Of a stretch of 64,000 nt of DNA, positions 24,407 to 36,758 are shown piece after piece. The position numbers were made by a program, and so were the translations under genes. The notes under the pieces were generated by a model, which saw only the letters and a list, made by a program, of their open reading frames with translations, made no database searches and was not told where the DNA came from. This stretch comes from Lunularia cruciata (taxonomy: Eukaryota > Streptophyta > Marchantiopsida > Lunulariales > Lunulariaceae): assembly GCA_948567375.1 (NCBI GenBank), contig OX419757.1:70742001-70806000 (forward strand), given 5' to 3'. Every line of letters begins with the position of its first letter. Within the stretch, counting starts at the first letter, position 1.

Positions 24407-24528
24407 GGTGATAGTAGAGTGAAGATGTCGGAGTAACTGAGGGAATAACAGTCGGCTGTTCAGTAGATCTGAACGAGAAGAGAACTATGATATGGATGAC
24501 TTGTGATTGAACGAGCAGTAACTGCTCC

Positions 24529-24534
24529 TTTTAT
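24529..24534 (-). promoter_or_regulatory. TATA box of the BURP gene
   Basis: Minus-strand TATAAA in CTTATAAAAGGAG is 123 bp upstream of the proposed ATG, which leaves a 5' UTR near 95 nt. It independently supports the exon-1 model. Confidence 0.6.
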
Positions 24535-24599
24535 AAGCAAGATCAACTCTTATTGCTTGGACAGATGGGAGCTTATAAACGAACGGAATAAACAGTACG

Positions 24600-27500
24600 C
24601 ATGTTTCCTAAATGATTCTAGTATTATTTCAAATTACCCGAACAGACGTACGAAGGTGGTCTGAAAACTCTATATTCTGCTCATGTTTCAATCCCTGTCA
24701 ATACCCTCACGCCACATAAATTACTAGGAAAGTAATGGTTGCATGCTGCCCTGCTATGTCAGAGAAGCATCACACATATTTTCGGTAGTATTAACGTATT
24801 GAAACATACGATCCGTGCTACTTATGACTTATCATCGGTTGACAAATCATAGAATGATTGAATTAGTATTGCTTCTCGTGTGGAAGGACTAAGATCACGG
24901 AGAGGTTTCAACCGTTTTTTCCTGAAGTGGAACTAAGACCACGAGGAACCAGCCCGTTTCTTGTTATTCGCCAAGTTTTGAGCCGGACTTTTGTTTCTCG
25001 TCGACATTTGTTGATTCGTTCTTTGTTGTGATCTCTATCTGATAAGTACTGAATTGTGGTTTTTAGTCTCAAATCCAGTGCAATATCTATCACACCGCTG
25101 ATTGTCCTCTTTGAATCATGGCCTCCAGTGTTTGAGCCGAGCAAAATTCTTTGTTACCAGCAGCTGTAGCACAGTCTAGAATAGCAGTGATTTGTAATTA
25201 GTGATGTTCTCCGTAGCACTATCTACTTCGAGTACCATTGCAACTGAACTCATTGATATCATCAGATTTAAGTACGGTACTGTAACCGCAGTATACTGAC
25301 TGGGAAGTATAACTGCAGTACTTCAAATATGATATTAGCTGCAACAAGTCACAAAGCCATTTTCGGAGCCATCTATAGCCTCAGAGTTCCAATTCTTGCC
25401 CCTCTTGGAAAGCTTCGTGTGGAGACGTACTCATTTTTGACATCCGTGTACACCAGACTGATCGACCCTCACATGCCATCAAGTTACGTGGGCTGATGAT
25501 GACTCGATAGAAGGGGCAACTTTCGAGTAAAAAGAAAGAATCTCACTATGGTGCATGATCTCATATGCATAATGCATCACGATCAAGTGAAGTTCTCTCG
25601 GTTCTTGATTTTCTGCTGTTGGTTTAGAGGTAGACCGCGGAAAGCAAAAAGATGGAATATAAAGACTGATTACGTTTCTAACATTCAATATTTACGAAGA
25701 CCGACATGAAGGCTGAATCACAAGGGGAATTGTCTTCATTTTCAGCACCTTGCCGGAGAGAAGAAAGTTGTCTCTTCATAATTTCAAAACCAGATCATCA
25801 AGGTCCCTGTTAGAAAGTGTACCATCTGGCCTTTAGCTTAGATCTTGTTAAGGTTCGTCATATGCTGTAGATTTTATGTAGTCTTCTAAACTAATTACTC
25901 GCATTGCCAAGTATACTCGTTACTCAATGTGAGTTTGAATTCACGCCTGGCATTTCTTAAAAGATTTGCAATATAATTCAAACTACCCACAAAGAAATCT
26001 TGGCATTATACTTCTCCGATAGGCGATGTCCATAGGCTTCTCTCCAAGAAGGTAGAAAAGCCAGATGAGCACGAAAATATGCTGCGGCAACCACGTACAG
26101 CATCGACCACCCGACGGAAATACCTTACACGCCGGGTGCCATGGTCAATTCTGCCAATAAATGGCTAATAGAAATCTCCTCCTTGGAATAGACAAATTCA
26201 ACTCTGGACACGCCTGCCGCTTGCGGATTATTGGCACGTGTTTTGGAATTTGAAGCTGGTACTGTTGTTGTCCTTCAGTCACGAGTTGCAGCCTCTTTGT
26301 AAAGAAAGGTAAATTATTGAGGAACCGGACCAGTGAACGATCTTCGACCTTACACGGAGAAGTACGAACTTCTGGTAGCTCGTAAATCCAGGGGAGGTTG
26401 ACGCGGTCCTGCGAACGCAAATGACATCTACCGATTCTGAACAAATCAAGGAAATCTCTATGGTAAATCTAAGGGGATCCTTTTCGTCCTATCACGAGGA
26501 AGGATCTCAATCAGATGGTCACACCGGTTACAACTTGTTCATCTCGAGCTATCCTGGGATCCAGATTCTACTACGGCACAGGTGTAATATTTGGACACCT
26601 TAGAAAAGATCATAACGTCGAATCTTCAAGACTTACAAGTATTTGTCATAGAGAGACAACAGTCTACACGAAGATGGTTTCAGAAGCAAGCTCATTTAAG
26701 CACCAGGAAGAAAATCGAAGACTCACCGTTGTGTCTTTCATACCACCTGAATAATGTTTGTGTAACCTTAACCAAAATGATTTGTTGCTGGAGATTTCGT
26801 GGTGGACGAAGAGGATTGCTTAAAAAGTTCCAATCATTTTGAAAAGTTCGAAGTGCTGGCAGAAAATACCTGAAACAACATCTGCACTCGTTTCTGATTT
26901 GCAGGCACAACTACCATGTCCTTTTGCCTAACAGCATAGGATGAAATGCAAATTGCAGAGAGTTATGTTTGTCTCTATAGGCATCTCCAGGTTCTCTGCG
27001 CTTCTTTTTGGTTTAGATTAACTGACTCATATATTAAGGATTCATAGATCGAATTGAGTTATCCATCTGATAAAATTAATAAGATGCGAACAGTTCTCGA
27101 TTTAGATCGTTCATCTTCTGTAGTCTATGACCTCGTTAAATTACACTTACTTCCACGAGCATTTCACAGTCTTCTAATTTCCATTCTCTAATATTCTTCA
27201 CGCGTTACGTTCTTGTGGCCACAAAGACTGATGGCCGCCTTCCTCTGGATTTCACAGCGAATTCACTGCAGGTGCAACATCAACTATGCCAGGAAACGGG
27301 TCTCGCTTGGAGGCCGCCAGCATACCGCGAATAATCTGCAGAAACCGGTGGATCCGGTTTCTGCAGATTGGTGGTAAATAAAATTCGGGTGGTAAATAAA
27401 AGAAAAGGCAACCGCGTAGGCTAACAAGAAGGGTGGAAAACCATCAAGCCCGTACAAAGGTAAGACATAGGAGGTAAATGGGGCTAAGCCAAAATAAGTA

Positions 27501-28236
27501 CTTAGGAGTCTTCATGTTCGGGGAAATCTCGTTGTATGCAGTCCTAAAGTCAGGTCGAGGCATCACCTGACTTCCCATGCCTTGATAGCCCGAGTGTTCG
27601 GAGCAATTGTGAAGTCTAAGCGATGGTAATTGTTGGAACGAAGAAAAATACACAAGTGCAGATTGCAAGCAGAGGTTTAGACGATTAAACGATGAGTGTA
27701 GGATGTCGACGTTCAAGTAACGGATCTGAGAATTTTCATACACGAGCTGTCCAAGAACAATTTCGACCATGGATTACTCGTACCCTAAATCGCTGTCAAG
27801 TCCGTTACTGTGGAATTGACCGCGGAGTCACCGCAGATGCAACACCTACAGATCTCATGTAGTATGAGTCTATCACGACAAGTTGAGACGAAATTTTTAA
27901 CAAGTGTTCGAAATCTTTGGTTTATTACACATTGCCACAGGGTTCGATCTGTTTAAGAACGAGGAAGAACCAAGGTTAAAATGATCACTTCTATCAGCAG
28001 TGTGAGCAGACATCAGCTACGACACCAGACGATACGGCCACGGGAACGATACTCCGCCAATGAATTAACTTGAATGTGGCGAATTTGGTATCCTCGGATG
28101 GCAAAGCAGAATTGAAACAAAAAGCAGAGAAGGACTCGAATTTCAGAAGTTACGATCAAGGCGACGTTATCAACAGCTCATAGACACACCATCCTGCGCC
28201 TGAGGTCTGAGTAAGTCTGTACACTGACATACACTC
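24600..28236. other. Intergenic interval, no gene recognised
   Basis: Several frames of 70-108 codons (for example 26145-26444 and 27444-27770, both on -) have no recognisable domain, and I could not build a splice model from them. A genuine but unfamiliar gene in 25.4-27.8 kb cannot be excluded. A strong palindrome occurs at 27333-27369. The left end holds the BURP promoter and the right end the 3' UTR of the dioxygenase gene. Confidence 0.4.
27333..27369. repeat. 16-bp perfect inverted repeat, 5-bp loop, next to a short direct repeat
   Basis: The arm AATCTGCAGAAACCGG and its exact complement are separated by TGGAT. Just to the right, GGTGGTAAATAAAA is repeated twice in tandem with a 5-bp spacer. 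GC-rich arms in AT-rich surroundings make a stable hairpin plausible. Confidence 0.85.
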
Positions 28237-28662
28237 TTAATTTTCGTGAGAAATATCTTCATTCGTCAACGGGGACGTCTTCAAGACAACCTTATCTCCT
28301 ATCCAGATTGCATGCTTTGTATGATCATCCAAAGGCGTTCCTGTGTTCGGGTGCACAAGTACACTCAATCCCCGTCTGTTCATTTGGATCCACGGGACGA
28401 AAGTCGCGAATTGCTCCGGAGTTTTTAAATCCACCTCGAACATTCCTGTTGGATGAGGACCCACTGGGCGGTCCCAGCACTTGTACACATTCAGCGCTGG
28501 AAACTTCTGAATTACTTCCTCTCTTAAACTCATTGCCAACTTGCTGTGCGCTTCGTCCGTCTGGAAGAAGTAAATATGCACATCATAAGATCGAACCGGA
28601 GCAGCAAATTTCTTGGAGTCAAATATATGCGGCGCAAACTCCGCCGACACCAGATTCGACAT
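28237..28662 (-). CDS. DOPA 4,5-dioxygenase-like protein (PF08883 type), single exon
   Basis: The family cleaves the catechol ring of L-DOPA to 4,5-seco-DOPA; in fungi (Amanita DodA) this leads to betalamic acid and muscaflavin. This 141-residue frame spans the full family length. It shows YDVHIYFF (His29), CWDRPVGPHPTGMFEVD (His70), TPEQFATFVPW, GLSVLVHPNTG (His104) and DDHTKHAIW (His114), the conserved histidine-rich blocks from which the metal ligands come. There is no signal peptide, so a cytosolic location is expected. No intron is evident. It is unrelated to the LigB-type DODA used for betalains in Caryophyllales. The substrate in this organism is unknown: DOPA, caffeate-type catechols or another ring are possible. 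Its nearest neighbour in the island is the BURP gene, with no functional link apparent. Confidence 0.9.
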   Translation of the reverse strand: MSNLVSAEFAPHIFDSKKFAAPVRSYDVHIYFFQTDEAHSKLAMSLREEVIQKFPALNVYKCWDRPVGPHPTGMFEVDLKTPEQFATFVPWIQMNRRGLSVLVHPNTGTPLDDHTKHAIWIGDKVVLKTSPLTNEDISHEN

Positions 28663-28919
28663 GTTCTTCCCCCTTCCCTATTCCGGATCGCAAAACGATT
28701 TGAAGTCCCGCGAGTTTTCCTTTCTCCTTCCACTCAACTTATCCAAAGCTTGCCGGAGAACGCTGCTTCGGGGAGTTCTCTCCTGTTCCCTCCACTCAAC
28801 CTGTCCAAGCTTCGAATGACTAACGAAGCTTCAACTGTGTAGCAAGAAACGATCCAATTGGTATTGTGCGTTCTCTCTCACTGTGTGGTTTGTGTGTGTG
28901 TTAAGCCCTTCAATTAGAT

Positions 28920-28929
28920 TATAAATATA
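28920..28929 (-). promoter_or_regulatory. Candidate TATA box for the dioxygenase gene
   Basis: Minus-strand TATATTTATA about 258 bp upstream of the ATG, followed by a pyrimidine/CA-rich leader. Tentative. Confidence 0.35.
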
Positions 28930-29199
28930 CGCGCTCGACTGGGCAACAGATATCACGCGCAAGCAAGCTTACCAGAATCTAGCTCGTTTAATCAGCTATC
29001 ACCGCCATAATGAACAGAAAATTCTACTTTCTCTTGCATATCACCGGACGGGCTCGTAAGGATCTTTCCCGGTCAACCTCCAAAGAAACCTACTCACACG
29101 CTATTTAATATTTAATAGAATCTCATTGCGTGCAGAAATTCCGTACCGACCATGAGTTGCTATTAAAATTTTAACCAGAATAAAAGAACACGAAGGATG

Positions 29200-30960
29200 G
29201 GAGGACCCTATCAAGCAGATACTAGGGAATACTAAAAAGGTAAAATAGTGCTAGACCCCAATAGAAATCTGCCCTGTTGCACCTAAGATATCCAAACTAT
29301 GTAAGTAGTAGGGTCTACATACAACTAGAGCATATGAAGAAACATCACCTAGTGTGATTGCTTTCCTATGGATTGCACAAACCATTGCCCCCTTAAGAGC
29401 AATGGACATTGCTGCCTAAAATATACTACAAAGTAGTAGAGTGAGAGTGGTACCCCTTGCGCCTAACATGATAAGCTCTCGTGCACTCTCGTACAAATGT
29501 GTCAAACGTCGTGTCCATCGCTCCATATAACTAACTCCAAGGCTAGAGGGACAAAGAGGTGACCTCGGTGCATGCCCCTATACTTGGAGACCTTACGACC
29601 TACTACTGCAACACTCACCGCCCATCCTGGAAGATGGGTAACCACTCCCTCCGAAATTGTATCCCATGTAGGATCCGTAACCACAACATCCGCTATTGTC
29701 ACTTGATCATCTCGGACCAAGTATAAATCTGCCTTGACATGTGTCATCTGCAAAGCATATGAATGCTCCCTCCAAGCCAAGTATCCACTCTCTCATGCCC
29801 TAGCAAACACTATGTCCCTAATAGCATCATGGGTAGCTATCCTTTGTCCTCCAAAAGGACACCGTGTTATATGGGTCGTTGTTGCATCTAGTGTAGAACC
29901 ACACTCACAAGTGAGTGTGCAGATGAAGATGCATATAGGTGGACCAAATCTAGGCAAAACCTCATCACTGTAGAGAAAGTAGCTGGTGCAAGTCTAAACG
30001 CCCTAATGCACGGTCGAGCTAGGATCCAAGAGCTTGCATCCTTGTCGGAGCAAGAGCAAAGACGTGCTCTAGTAGCCCGAGGAATGGACGAGTCAACTAA
30101 GAGAGAATGTAGTGTATGCTCACATTGTTGCTCCATCAAGGAAGACTGTAAACCTCTAGTCCAATCTGACAATAGCAAAGCAAAAGATGGAAAGTCCTCT
30201 TGTGCCCGTTGGGAAAGACTATCTCTTGTCTGCCATAGTAACATCTAGAGAGAATAGGATCCCTCCTCCACCTCTACCACATAAGTCTCCAAAACCGGCC
30301 TATCAACAACCACAAAATGAGAGGAAAGTAGCGTGCCAAGAGAGCCTAAACTACCCAAAAATGTTATAGGTTTCATCTCCTCCATAGATAGCAAGCCAAC
30401 CCTTCCACATGAGATCGGCAAAGCCGTCTGTCTATGTGCCAAATCCTCTCTCACACACTCAAAAGTCCCTGGTCCAATAATATCACCAAAGACTCCCATA
30501 ATCCTCCTATCAAAGGCCCTCAGACATGATAGGAAGGACACGGAGGGGGAACTATGTGTATGAGGTACGTTGGTTGACGAGTGATACTCAAGGAGAGTAT
30601 ACCAAATGCCACCTGCAGATCTCCTAGTAAGAGAAGGTCCTGCAAATGGAGAACATCCTCTACAAGGGCAGCGTCTAAGAAACATGTGACCAAATCCTTG
30701 GATCCTACTGGCACTCCAAGAACACCTAGTCCATGTCTAGATGTAATACACCCCTATGGAAGCTCAAGTTGGGGAGGGATACCTAAAGGGCACCTAAAGG
30801 CCCTGCACTTTGACACCTTGACTCTCAAGCCAACTAGATGTAGCTCGGTAGTCAATTGATCAAAGGCCTGCCTAATTTGATCTACCGTGCCCATAATGTG
30901 TATATCAGCTGCCAAGGAGTGAAATACACAACCTGGCATGGCCAAAGTAGTAGATAGGAG
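29200..30960 (-). mobile_element. LINE-like reverse transcriptase remnant, C-terminal half
   Basis: Minus-strand frames read in order. First is the RT palm near 30.9 kb (AADIHIMGTVDQIRQAF, then VGLRVKVSKCRAF). Next is a thumb-like part at 30.7-30.3 kb with FDRRIMGVFGDIIGPGTFE and RVGLLSMEEMKPITFLGS. A C-terminal region at 30.2-29.2 kb has a Cys/His cluster near 29.85 kb and KYRGMHRGHLFVPLALE. This arrangement matches an RT-like family I know from non-seed plants and algae (from memory, unverified). The catalytic 'ADD' box reads AAD, so even the palm is inactive. Fingers and any endonuclease are missing, and at least five frameshifts or stops occur. Ends are approximate, and no poly-A tail or target duplication was seen. 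Confidence 0.7.
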
Positions 30961-31130
30961 AGCTCTAAAGTAAGCTAACCAGAATTATGATCAAAACCAG
31001 TTAACCAAAATTGTGACTATGTCTCTTTGGAGTCGGCAGAGAATGATCCTTCCTGATGTCCACACCTGTCGTCTGATTAAAGGCAAGAACGTGAGTGAAT
31101 GTACTTCCTCACCGACATGCCCCTTGGATG

Positions 31131-31860
31131 GTTGCATCTAATCTGAGCATATTTTTCTAGTGCTCTCCATTTCACTCGTAGGTTCCCCAAAGATCCCCTC
31201 CTACTCTGTATTTCTAATTTCGTAGATGATTGTAAGCAAACTAAGCTCCTAATTCCATAGCAAAAAGATCATGTATTTACTTTAGAGTAACTCACTCTAC
31301 AGTACACTTATTTGTTGCCCCATAATGGAGAATAACATTTGGTATCTTCCTCATTGCATTTCTAGCCTTCACCACCTTTGCCACACACGGATGATTAACT
31401 CCATATAAGGTATAACTACAAAAAATGTAAGCACTCAATTTTATAAATAGGATTCTTCAATCATCAATCCTTAGTAGTTTGGTAGTCATTATCCACACAT
31501 GAGATCTATCCGGTGTGTGCCAATGGTCCTTGGTGGTGGTTTTTTGCCTAGGTGATAGTGGTATTCAAATTGGCATCCGGTCTTTGGTCCCTAACATTTT
31601 TGACTCAAAAGAATCTTTATACTTGGTGTCTTTACCTCTAACACTTCTTTGGACTTTACTTCTTTGTACTATACATATCTTCATGGTTGTCTTCTTTGTA
31701 CCTTGGAATGTACAAAGATAAATCCAGAGAATACATAAAAAATGGGTTTCTTTGCTTGAACGTGTAAATATTCCACCTCAACTTTACCAAAGAGAAAGAA
31801 AGTAAGACAAAATTAAAAATTTTGTGAAATGTGTGCACTACATACTCTCCCCCTCAAATG
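31131..31860 (-). repeat. Dispersed repeat C, copy 1 (3' region of a Ty3 element)
   Basis: Aligns with 46616-47111 plus 54674-54884, which is the same repeat split by a family-B insertion. It follows directly after the integrase end of element I on the minus strand, so it probably is the 3' untranslated region and/or LTR of that family. Landmarks: GCAAACTAAGCTCCTAATTC and AAATATTCCACCT. Confidence 0.65.
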
Positions 31861-31879
31861 TGAGCATCCCTACACCCAC

Positions 31880-33652
31880 ACAAACTAGTCTCTTATTTGG
31901 ATCTAAGCTTAGTATTTTTGTACATGCTAATTGCATAGACCCACTATCATACAACTATACTACTCTATATATTTTCATCCATCTGAGATGTAACTTCCTT
32001 GGAAAGAGTTTATGACAATTATCAAACAATAAAACCAAATCTCCTTCTAACATTGGTACTCAATTGATCTTCTTGTCATGTTGATCCTTCCTTAGTAGTT
32101 GATTCTTTGCACGGTTGTATGATTCATCTCTCTTTTCCTCATTGAACATAAGTTATTGTATCCAAAGATCTTTACTCTCTTCTTTGGATAGTCATTCTTT
32201 GGATTAGATTTTGTTTGTAGGAACTTCAAACTCAACTATCAAGATCATGTGAAATCCATATGTCAAGAAGTAAGGTGTTTGTTTTGTAGTGATCTTTTCA
32301 ATAGTTTAGTAGGCACATAGAGCAACTGGTAACTTACTATCCCAATCATATGTGTAATTCACAATTACTTTATTTATGATCTTGCATAGGGTCTCTTAAA
32401 ATTTTCTTCCAAGCCATTTGCCTTTGGGTTATACGGTGTGGTCTTTTGATGCTTAATCTGAAGATATTTGATGAGAGTTTCAACTAGAGTATTCAAGAAA
32501 TGTAATCCTCTACTATACTACATCCCTCTAATGAGAGATGCAAAAGAAAAATTCAACTATAGTTTTAACATAATCCTTCTAACTAGCCTCTGCTTTAACC
32601 ATCTCTATAGCCCAATCAGTCCAAACTAGAATGTATCTCTTCCCAAGTAGTCTTTATAGCAAGTTGAATTGGTCCAAAAAAATCTAGGATTTGTAATAAT
32701 GGCCATTGAGTAGTAGGAGTGGGTCTTTTGATTTGTTTCCAAGCATCACATTCCCTTATGTACTTGTATGCATCTTTGTACATAGTTGTCACAAGTAGCC
32801 AAATGCCAAAATCTTTGTCACTATATTTTCAAAGTGTAATATCCTCTTGAGGCTTTGCCATGTAAGGACTATATCACAACTCCTACATTGTATGATTCCA
32901 CATAACAAAAAAGACCTTAATCTCCTCCCATCTTGAAGAGTACATTGCCTTCAATTGGTATGGACCCATCTTGTGAAGAAACAATGTGCATAGCTCAGGA
33001 TCTATTCATTTGGGACACTAAAAGATGCAAAGATACTTGTACTCCATTGACTAATGGGTTCCTCTTAACATAGAAATATGAAACAATTATTTATCCAAGA
33101 AGTTGTTCAATCTTCAACTTGATCTTTGGTCTTCAATTAAGAAATAAAATTTGCATTCTTGTGATGTGCTCCCTTTCTTACCTAATAGCGCATGTGAACT
33201 CCTACAAGAGAAGAATCCATCTAACAATATGACTTAAAAATCTACCTCTTTCACCAAATTCTATCATTCATAGTGATCTACATGGAAGACAAATTTGTAG
33301 CCCAATAGGTAGTGATAACACTTCTTATACCAAAGAACACCATTCTTGAAGCTTCTCTCTCTATGGTTGAATACTTTTGGTCAATACTCAAAATTGTCTT
33401 TTGGCATAATACGTTGGATAATCCTTCTTGTTGCCATCCTTTAGGATTAGCACTACTCCTATGGTGCTATACTATGAATTATTCTCAATGAGAACACATA
33501 GGTGCCTAGCAATAGAATTTGTAGGTAAAGAGAGATTGAATCTAAATCTATCATGGGTGGTTTCTCCACTTGTAATCTTAATCATCAAGTATATCTACAC
33601 CAATTCCCAAGCTCCCTTTTTGATGAGGTATGAAAAGTGCAACCTTACTTAC
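31880..33652 (-). mobile_element. Ty3/gypsy remnant (element I): RNase H and integrase
   Basis: On the minus strand, RNase H-like text (NNSQYS-type, TIGVVLILKDGN, TYYAKRQF) lies near 33.4-33.5 kb. Integrase core text follows at 32.7-32.2 kb (YLQIKHQKTTPYNPKANG near 32.43 kb). A C-terminal segment (VPMLEGDLVLLFDN) is near 32.05 kb. Stops and frameshifts occur throughout. Upstream RT is not visible beyond the inserted LTR-D at 33653. Confidence 0.6.
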
Positions 33653-34131
33653 TATAACAATATGGAGTTCAACAATGAGTTAGTCAAGACTAACAAAGTA
33701 ACAAGTAGGCCAAATTAGCAAAGAATTATAAGAATATCCTAGAAGGATCTAGGAAGCTACTTGGTACCTTCCAAGTATTGGATAATATGTATGCCAAAGA
33801 GGAAGCTTCTTGGGAAGCTTCTTGGCTAGCTTACCTTGCAAGCAAAGCAGATTTTTTCTAGAAGGAAGCTCTTGGGAAGCTTCTTGACTAGCTTAGTTTG
33901 CACACCAAGTAGACTATTTCTAGAAAGAAGCTTCTTGGTTAGCTTGGCATACACTCTAAGAAAAAGGTTTTAGGAAGCTTCTTAAGAAGTTATTCAAGAG
34001 CCTTGTATGTTTTCTATAAATAACAAAGCCTAAACTCATGCTAGACATTTGGAGTTTCACTCATTCAAGAGTCCTAGTGTGATCTTTCACTCTAATATTC
34101 TATTCTCCTACTCTCTCTTTGGTCTTTTACA
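33653..34131 (+). repeat. Solo LTR-D, 479 bp, TSD CTTAC/ATTAC
   Basis: Aligns with the 3' LTR of element D at 60862-61288. Starts TATAAC (consensus TGTAAC) and ends CTTTTACA, with flanking 5-mers differing at one base. A TATA box (CTATAAATAA) is near 34013. The copy is older than the one at 60862: its first heat-shock-like motif reads GAAtaTCCtaGAA where the other has TTC. It sits in element I. Confidence 0.78.
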
Positions 34132-36038
34132 ATTACCATCAAAACATTTACTCTTAGTTTGATGGTCATTACTTCTAGCATTGACAAGGAGAAATACAAA
34201 ACACTCTTAATGAAAGGAAACCTAAGCGTAATGTATGCATACTAATCCAATTGGACATACAATCAAGCGTGTAGAGCATGAAGAGGATCCAAGCACAAGC
34301 AACTTAATAGTAACTCTCTATATCTTTGGTAAAAATATGCTTCAAAGACTCTTTGCTTTGTCCAAAAGTTTCTCTCAATCTGTACCTCAATATCTGCTCC
34401 CAACCTATAGTCCAAATAGAGAAATTCTACACCTTTGCTAGGGAGATTTTAACAAGACTCAAACTAAGACAACTTCTTCTCTATAGATTTGGTTAAATGT
34501 TCTAGAACTAGATAAAAAAAGCTTGCAAGATAAGCTTTCCAATAATATAGAACAAGCCCTAATTGGACTACTACAAATTTTGTGATAGTCTCTCAAACTT
34601 AGCTTAATTTTGTAGTTTGAACCCTAATTTCAAAACCTAATCAATGCTCTGCTCTTAGTTCTTGGTAAAATTTTGCTATGGTTTTGACTCAAAAAATTAG
34701 ATAAGTATAAGAAAAATTATAGCAAACTAAATCACTCAACCATGATCTAAATAGGAAAACTTGCAAACAATTTCAAGTGCGATTGAACAAGTTATTGGTA
34801 TATATGATTCAATTGAAGTTTGATATCACATTACTTGTAAACCTTAATTCAAGAAAATTTAACATAGAACTTGGTTGTATCTTTGTCTATTCCTTTGTGA
34901 AGTTTGACATTTGAGTGCAAACCCAATCCTTACATGTAGATCAATTCCTAAGCTGGGCCAAATTTTGAGCTCTATAGTCTTAGATATACTTGATCCAAGA
35001 TTCTAAATTCTCTATTTGAATAATTCAAAGGAAAGCTTCAATAAAAGTAGAAGAACTAGCCAAAAATAGTGCTAGAAAATTTTACAAGCTAAGACAAACT
35101 AGAATTTAAGATGTGATAGAAACCCCAAACTTGATTATAACCTCCATGCAAACACCTTGATTTCAAGTTGGTTGACTTCCATCAATCCCATCAAGCTCAA
35201 ATTCACCCAAATCACCCAAATTACATGTAGCATTCCTTGGATATAGGACAACCAAATTTTTTTTTATTCTTCAACCCAATCATACAAAATATCATGGAAC
35301 TCCCAAATCTCCCAAGGTACAAAATAGAACCCCTCTCTCCCTCCCTCCCCCTCCTCCCTTTACTTCCATGGATCATATATCAAGCGTTACTCACTCAAAT
35401 ATCACATTTTTGGTGTTCAGATTGTAGCATGTTTGCTTTTCTTTCTAATCATTATCTTCTCATTTCAAATGCACCTTAGAAACATCCACAAACTTGCAGA
35501 ACTCTAGTCCTAAATTAGTGGGAGTCAATTCCTTGTACTTTGAACACTTGGCAACTCCTCCTTTTAATGTATAGACCTCCAAACTCAACCTCCAAAGCCT
35601 TGAGCAAGACTTTAGTGCATCTTCATCTACAAAAAGATATAAATGATGAATCTCAAACTTGACCATAAGTAAACAGAGGAAGGATAAAATAATTTGAATT
35701 CACCATCACCAATGCCACGAATGCAAGACCAAAATGAACTATCATCCAGCCCAAAAGTGAAAACGATGCAAAATCTGAAGCCTTATGAGGAAAGGGTTTG
35801 GGAGAGGTAGATCAAGAGCACAAAAATCTCTTAGTCACCTCACCCTTAGATGCCCTAACTCCCACTCTTGACTATCACTCTAGATGCCCTAGCTTCTATG
35901 CTCTACTCCCACTCAAAACTTACAATACTAAAACACATAGCTCTTATAAAGCTTCAACTACCTATTTGAATCAAAGCCTTAAAAGAGTACAATATTGTAA
36001 TCCATACAACCAATCACTTGAAAATGCATAGATTGATC
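34132..36038. other. AT-rich interval, nothing recognised
   Basis: No gene and no clear protein remnant. A short CT-rich stretch lies near 35335-35360. Probably old repeat sequence, possibly upstream parts of element I. Confidence 0.4.
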
Positions 36039-36736
36039 TGTAATACCCATTTGTGCATGTGTGTGGTATTGTGATATTTAGCTTGGTATTATAAGTACTT
36101 AAGAGATATTATTTATATAGAGACAAAGGATGGGTCTACATTAGTCATGATTAGCTAGAGTTAGTCAAAGCTAAGATAGAGGGGACCTTACTTTAGAGGA
36201 AGTGGAAAAAATGAGCACCACTATTTTGGACTCTAGTGTGTTGACTTGGTATTATTCTTAGGTGTTTGGCTTTGAGGAAAGAGTGAGAACTCTTGGGCCC
36301 GCAAGCCTTTTTGTTTTGGATTCTTCTATAGTCCAAGGATAGCCCATGTGAAAGAATCCTTGACTTAGTGGTTGGGACTTAGTGGTTAGATAAGATCACA
36401 TGCTAGTGGAATATGCCCATGTGAATGGATATTCCATTCTACTTTTTGACTTTACTTGACTTTTAGTCTAATAACTTGAGTTACTACGGTAATTAGTAAA
36501 TTTGGTGTGTAACTATTTCATAAGTATATAAACAAGGGGTGAAGAGGTACTCATCATCCTTTGATTTACAACTAACTCTCTCTCATTGAGTTCTCTAGTG
36601 AGCAATGTCTTGAGTCTTGGAGTGTTAGCCTAGGAGGAGTACGTTTGAGTTGGGGTTCTTTGCCTTCTTAGTCCATGGTGTGCTACCATAATAGCCATCA
36701 AAGTTTCATCCTGAGTGAGAGACAGGCCGGCTCACA
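36039..36736 (+). repeat. LTR-B, 5' LTR of unit 1
   Basis: 698 bp, starts TGTAAT (family TGTAACACCC) and ends GGCTCACA. A TATATAAAC box at 36525 precedes the presumed R region. The primer site TGGTTCCGTTGCCAGGAC follows at 36741. Confidence 0.85.
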
Positions 36737-36740
36737 TTTT

Positions 36741-36758
36741 TGGTTCCGTTGCCAGGAC
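36741..36758 (+). promoter_or_regulatory. Primer binding site, tRNA-Glu type
   Basis: TGGTTCCGTTGCCAGGAC complements the 3' end of plant tRNA-Glu (expected TGGTTCCGTTGCCGGGAT) except for one inner and one end base. It starts 4 bp after the LTR. Confidence 0.65.

Noticed and set aside
28246-28842. Plus-strand ORFs up to 131 codons over the dioxygenase gene
   Set aside because: Antisense or out-of-frame shadows; the minus-strand frame matches PF08883 along its entire length.
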